Part shown: in pieces, positions 61,243-64,000 of the stretch | Numbering within the stretch: the stretch's first letter is position 1 | Layout: every line of letters begins with the position of its first letter | Source: Methanocorpusculum petauri | GTDB lineage: Archaea; Halobacteriota; Methanomicrobia; Methanomicrobiales; Methanocorpusculaceae | Assembly: GCF_026891975.1 (NCBI RefSeq) | Contig: NZ_JAPTGB010000006.1 | Location: 28,916 to 92,915, forward strand | Direction of reading: 5' to 3' | DNA length: 64,000 nucleotides | Made by a program: the position numbers and the translations under genes | Notes under the pieces: generated by a model | Databases searched by the model: none | Told to the model about the DNA's origin: nothing | The model's input: only the letters and a program-made list of their open reading frames with translations

Positions 61243-62960
61243 TTCTGCTCTGCTTTTATTTTCCGGATTTCGTCTAAGATGCGGGAGAGGATCACTTCGT
61301 CGGAGGGCATGCCGGAGTTGAAGGCTTTTTTGACGTGGATGGGTACACCGTCGAGTCGGTAGGCGGTTCCTTCGGCGTCGAGGCCGACAGATGCCACCGG
61401 GATGTGGAGTTTTGCAACTGCGGTGGAGAGCGAGATGAAGGGATCGAGTACGATGGTGTTGATGCGTGCGAGATGCGCCACTGTTTCGCGGGGGAAGTGT
61501 GCGCCGAGGTCGGTTCCGATGATGAGGACGGCGTCTGCTTCGTGTTTGGCGAGGATGTCAACGCCGCTGGTTTCGCCGGGGTTGTAGTGGACGATGCCAC
61601 GCGAGTAGTCCACGGCATAGGGATATCCTGCGGCGAGGGAGAACATCTGGTTGGTGCCGTCGACGTTCCAGTGGCCGCGAAGCGGGGTGAGGGTGTATTT
61701 GGTGTGCCGGTTGAGTTCGTCGACGAGTTCGATGCCTGCGCGGACGTTTTTGTATTTGCCCCGCGACTGGGTGAGGCCGATGCCGGTGAAGAAGGAGCCG
61801 AACTTCGCGTTGAGCAGAATGTCGGCGGTTTTGAAGAGGACGCTGCGTTCAACGCCTGCGACGGTGTCGGGGATGACGTCGCGTTCGCCGCGGACGATTG
61901 CCCGCAGTGCGTTGAAGAGGGCGTAGTCTCCGCCGGGTTTTACCTGAATGAAGATGTCGGCAAGTTTGGCGGTTTCGGATTCGCGGATGTCGACGACGAT
62001 GACGGTCCGGTCGGCGCGTCCTTCGGGACGGAATGCGCCGGTTGAGTAGGTGGAGTAGCGGGAGAGGTGGCGCGGGTGGGCGGCGATGGGGTTGCAGCCC
62101 CAGTAGACGATGACGTCAGCGCGGTTTTTGACCTGTCCGAGGGTACAGCCGGGGTGGCCGACTTCCTGTACGGCCATGATGGTGGGGCCGTGGCATTCGG
62201 AGGAGCAGTTGTCCATGACGGCGCCGATTTCTTCGGCGATTTCGAGGCCGATGTGCATGGCTTCGGTGGAGGTGCCGGACCAGCCGTAGAAGAGGGGGCG
62301 TTTGGCTGCGGCGAACATTTCGGCGGCCATTCTGATGGCGGTGTCGAAGTCGGTTTCTTTCCATTCGTTTCCTTCGCGATGGATGGGGGTGACCATTCTG
62401 CCGGGGGAGCGGAATTTGCCGGAGGAGAGGAGACAGCCGTTTACGACGTCGGTGACGATGCCGTCTTTGATGTGGAGTTCGATGTCGTCGCAGAGGCAGC
62501 CGCAGAGGGGGCATGCGTGGTTTTTGATGATTTTTTCTCCGGGTTCTACGTCAGGGAGGGTGGTTCCGGCGGGTATCTGGTATCTGAGTCCGCCGAGTTC
62601 TTCCATGAGGTCCCATGCGGTTCTGAGGGGGAGGTCGGTTGCGGTGATTTCGACGGGGATTCCTTTGAAGTCGGGTGCGCCGGTGGAGTGGGTGAGTTCG
62701 TGGAGGATGAAGTTGGCGTACGGGCCGCATGGGATGAATACTACTCCTTCGGGGGTTTCGGGTGATTCGCGAACGTTGAAGATGGTGTTCCCGGCAGAGC
62801 TTTCGATGAGGACGTGTTCGTCTTCTTCGACGCCTATTTCCATCATGTCCATCGGGTTGAGGAAGCAGTAGGAGGTTTCGCGGGAGTAGTCGTTGGTGTC
62901 TTTGTAGTACAGCTGGGCGCCCTGTTCGGGGGTTCGTCCGCTGCTCATCAGCAGTTTCAT
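61239..62960 (-). CDS. fwdDB: Formylmethanofuran dehydrogenase, FwdD-FwdB fusion
   Basis: 573 residues. Residues 1 to about 130 are the molybdopterin-dinucleotide-binding FwdD domain (DDVxxGDxVxVxS-type text: MEIGVEEDEHVLIESSAGN near 40). From about 145 the FwdB catalytic part starts with the cluster motif Cys150-x2-Cys153-x3-Cys157...Cys176 and has the metal-ligand candidate Cys256 in ECHGPT. FwdB reduces CO2 to formate at Mo or W. Cys, not selenocysteine, is coded. In most described methanogens D and B are separate genes. A TATA box is 30 bases upstream; mobB is divergent. Confidence 0.93.
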   Translation of the reverse strand: MKLLMSSGRTPEQGAQLYYKDTNDYSRETSYCFLNPMDMMEIGVEEDEHVLIESSAGNTIFNVRESPETPEGVVFIPCGPYANFILHELTHSTGAPDFKGIPVEITATDLPLRTAWDLMEELGGLRYQIPAGTTLPDVEPGEKIIKNHACPLCGCLCDDIELHIKDGIVTDVVNGCLLSSGKFRSPGRMVTPIHREGNEWKETDFDTAIRMAAEMFAAAKRPLFYGWSGTSTEAMHIGLEIAEEIGAVMDNCSSECHGPTIMAVQEVGHPGCTLGQVKNRADVIVYWGCNPIAAHPRHLSRYSTYSTGAFRPEGRADRTVIVVDIRESETAKLADIFIQVKPGGDYALFNALRAIVRGERDVIPDTVAGVERSVLFKTADILLNAKFGSFFTGIGLTQSRGKYKNVRAGIELVDELNRHTKYTLTPLRGHWNVDGTNQMFSLAAGYPYAVDYSRGIVHYNPGETSGVDILAKHEADAVLIIGTDLGAHFPRETVAHLARINTIVLDPFISLSTAVAKLHIPVASVGLDAEGTAYRLDGVPIHVKKAFNSGMPSDEVILSRILDEIRKIKAEQK

Positions 62961-62984
62961 GAGTGTCCTTTTCCCCGACCGCCC

Positions 62985-62996
62985 GGGATATTTCGG
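62985..62996 (-). promoter_or_regulatory. TATA-like box of fwdDB
   Basis: CCGAAATATCCC on the minus strand is centred about 30 bases before the ATG at 62960, predicting a very short leader. Confidence 0.45.
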
Positions 62997-63032
62997 GAGG
63001 CCTGTTGGTTATTCAGTATGTATCCGGGTGCA

Positions 63033-63043
63033 AATTAATAAAG
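63033..63043 (+). promoter_or_regulatory. TATA-like box of mobB
   Basis: AATTAATAAAG centred 26 bases before the ATG at 63064, predicting a leaderless mRNA. Confidence 0.45.
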
Positions 63044-63063
63044 TGATCTTAGGGTGCAATATT

Positions 63064-63510
63064 ATGGGTATGCGGATCATCAATATCATCGGCCATTCGA
63101 ATTCGGGGAAGACAACTATGATCACGAAGCTTGTGCCGCTTCTTGCGGCGGTCGGGACGGTTGCGACGATTAAACATATGGGCCATCATATCTGGGAGCT
63201 TCCCGCGGGGAAGGATACGACGGTGCATTTTGCGGGTGGTTCTGTTGCGACGGCGGGGATTGATGCGGAGAAGACGGTGATGAGTCTCCGGACGACGGAT
63301 GTGTATGAGATTCTGGATTTTTATGCGTGGAAGGGGTATGAGTATGCGGTGGTTGAGGGGTTTAAGGAGGAGGGGTTTTCGTGTGTGGTTCTGGGGGATC
63401 TTGCGGCGGAGCATGTGGTTGTGCGGGATGCGGATGCGGAGACGGTGTTTGCGATGCGGGATTTGTTTGAGGTGTATGTGCCGGGGCGCGGCGGGTCGGG
63501 GTCATCGTGA
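63064..63510 (+). CDS. mobB: Molybdopterin-guanine dinucleotide biosynthesis protein B
   Basis: 148 residues with P-loop GHSNSGKTT at 10-18, the family's IKHMGHH near 37 and VVEGFKEEGF near 98. MobB is a GTPase that helps attach GMP to molybdopterin, giving the dinucleotide cofactor that FwdB/D use. Divergent from fwdDB across a 103-base region with a TATA-like box for each, so they may be jointly controlled. ATG at 63064 was chosen for the family start (MGMRIINIIGHS). Confidence 0.93.
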   Translation: MGMRIINIIGHSNSGKTTMITKLVPLLAAVGTVATIKHMGHHIWELPAGKDTTVHFAGGSVATAGIDAEKTVMSLRTTDVYEILDFYAWKGYEYAVVEGFKEEGFSCVVLGDLAAEHVVVRDADAETVFAMRDLFEVYVPGRGGSGSS

Positions 63511-63539
63511 TTTCTCCGGAAAATAGTGAGGGGGATGGG

Positions 63540-63640
63540 GGGAGTCTGTGGTAGTCCGTGGTGGTTTTTCGGGAGGTTTTGCGTGTGTGGTTTTGCTTGG
63601 AGTAACCACCGCGAAAGACTCCCGAAAACTACGTTCAAGA
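63540..63640 (+). repeat. Dispersed repeat, copy D (inverted hybrid)
   Basis: Left part runs GTCTGTGGTAGTCCGTGG, TTTTTCGGGAGG and TTTTGCTTGGAGTAACCAC in B2-like sense. The right part CGCGAAAGACTCCCGAAAAC is the same module as in copy A but reversed. TTTTCGGGAG and CTCCCGAAAA thus form 10-base inverted arms about 50 bases apart. Confidence 0.8.
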
Positions 63641-63859
63641 AAATAGATGAAATGATTTCGCGGTATTTCCGGTTTCGACAGGCACCCGGACAAAGGTGTG
63701 TGCTGACGATTGAACGTTTCATGAGTTTACGTTTTTTTGTATTCGAAACAGAATGAGTGGTTCCCCAGCCAGAGAGTATCCTGTGGAGGCGGGAACGGGT
63801 GTTCCCTTTTTTTGGTTCAATTGTTGTGGGTTTTGCCAAATTACTTTTTCCGTGATATT
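63641..63859. other. Spacer between repeat copies D and E
   Basis: About 220 bases with no gene I can support: frames of 60-75 codons overlap on both strands without family likeness. Confidence 0.4.
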
Positions 63860-63999
63860 CCGTGTGGAAAATGTTTTCTGGGCTTTTTTGCTTTGTTTTT
63901 GCTTGGAGTAACCACGGAAAACACTGAATACACGGAATTCCACTGAAAAAAAACACGGAATACCGCCGCTTCGCGGCTTACGGAATACACAGAAAGAAT
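63860..63999 (+). repeat. Dispersed repeat, copy E (reaches the window edge)
   Basis: GCTTGGAGTAACCACGG, AAACACTGAATACACGG and GGAATTCCACTG match the reverse complement of copy B2 nearly base for base. It also carries CCGCCGCTTCGCGGC, a short stem, before CTTACGGAATACAC. The repeat may continue beyond the window, where a further GxxExxY gene could be expected. Confidence 0.82.
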
Positions 64000-64000
64000 C

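Noticed and set aside
62193..62198. Selenocysteine at the FwdB metal ligand
   Set aside because: The codon in ECHGPT encodes Cys and no in-frame TGA occurs within the gene.

Overview
The window reads as part of the chromosome of a hydrogenotrophic methanogenic archaeon, most likely of the order Methanomicrobiales (Methanocorpusculum-like). The order is inferred from gene content; no rRNA gene is present to confirm it. The evidence is an energy-converting hydrogenase of the Eha type in one operon with formylmethanofuran dehydrogenase genes (51.0-60.3 kb), a second fwd locus with a divergent mobB (61.2-63.5 kb), methanofuran synthesis genes mfnD and mfnF (41.6-43.4 kb), a fused Fae-Hps (11.7 kb) and three geranylgeranyl-reductase-type flavoproteins. 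Archaeal information genes (TFS, FEN1, class I CCA-adding enzyme, RIO2) and TATA boxes about 26-30 bases before many starts, implying leaderless mRNAs, agree with this.

Layout. 0-12 kb: TFS (cut by the edge), archaeosortase A, HIT protein, FEN1, a presenilin-type protease, tRNA-Gly, two tandem geranylgeranyl-reductase-like genes with a ferredoxin, a phosphate transporter with its DUF47 partner, an AlkA-like glycosylase and a third reductase paralogue. 11.7-20 kb: Fae-Hps, MetX with CBS domains, a stand-alone ThrRS-editing-like domain, SbcC-SbcD and a DUF4013 membrane protein. 20-25 kb: sodium:solute symporter with its small accessory peptide, a BofA-like protein, two type IV pilins, and a GxxExxY gene enclosed by inverted copies of a dispersed repeat. 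25-35 kb: ThiL, DUF460 and RIO2 in one operon, a degenerate Ncs6/TtuA-like protein overlapping NadE, a membrane-anchored surface protein and a flavin disulfide-reductase-like enzyme. 35-44 kb: CCA-adding enzyme, ThpR, a DHPS-like protein, SHMT, nitroreductase, tRNA-Leu, tRNA-Gln and mfnD-mfnF. 44-50 kb: an AT-richer accessory stretch with a truncated transposase-like gene, a decayed adhesin-like repeat and a second SbcD/SbcC-like pair of YhaO/YhaN type. 50-63.5 kb: cupin Pgi, the eha-fwd operon, a surface protein coupled to a FwdD-FwdB fusion, and MobB. The right edge carries more copies of the dispersed repeat.

How the genes fit together. Eha uses an ion gradient to make low-potential reduced ferredoxin from H2. 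FwdA, FwdC and the FwdDB fusion use such electrons to fix CO2 on methanofuran, which MfnD and MfnF help build. MobB helps supply the pterin dinucleotide cofactor of FwdDB. Fae-Hps links C1 units on tetrahydromethanopterin to pentose phosphate synthesis. Archaeosortase A, the pilins and two surface proteins concern the envelope. Function assignments come from motif and family recognition by eye; no database search was run.
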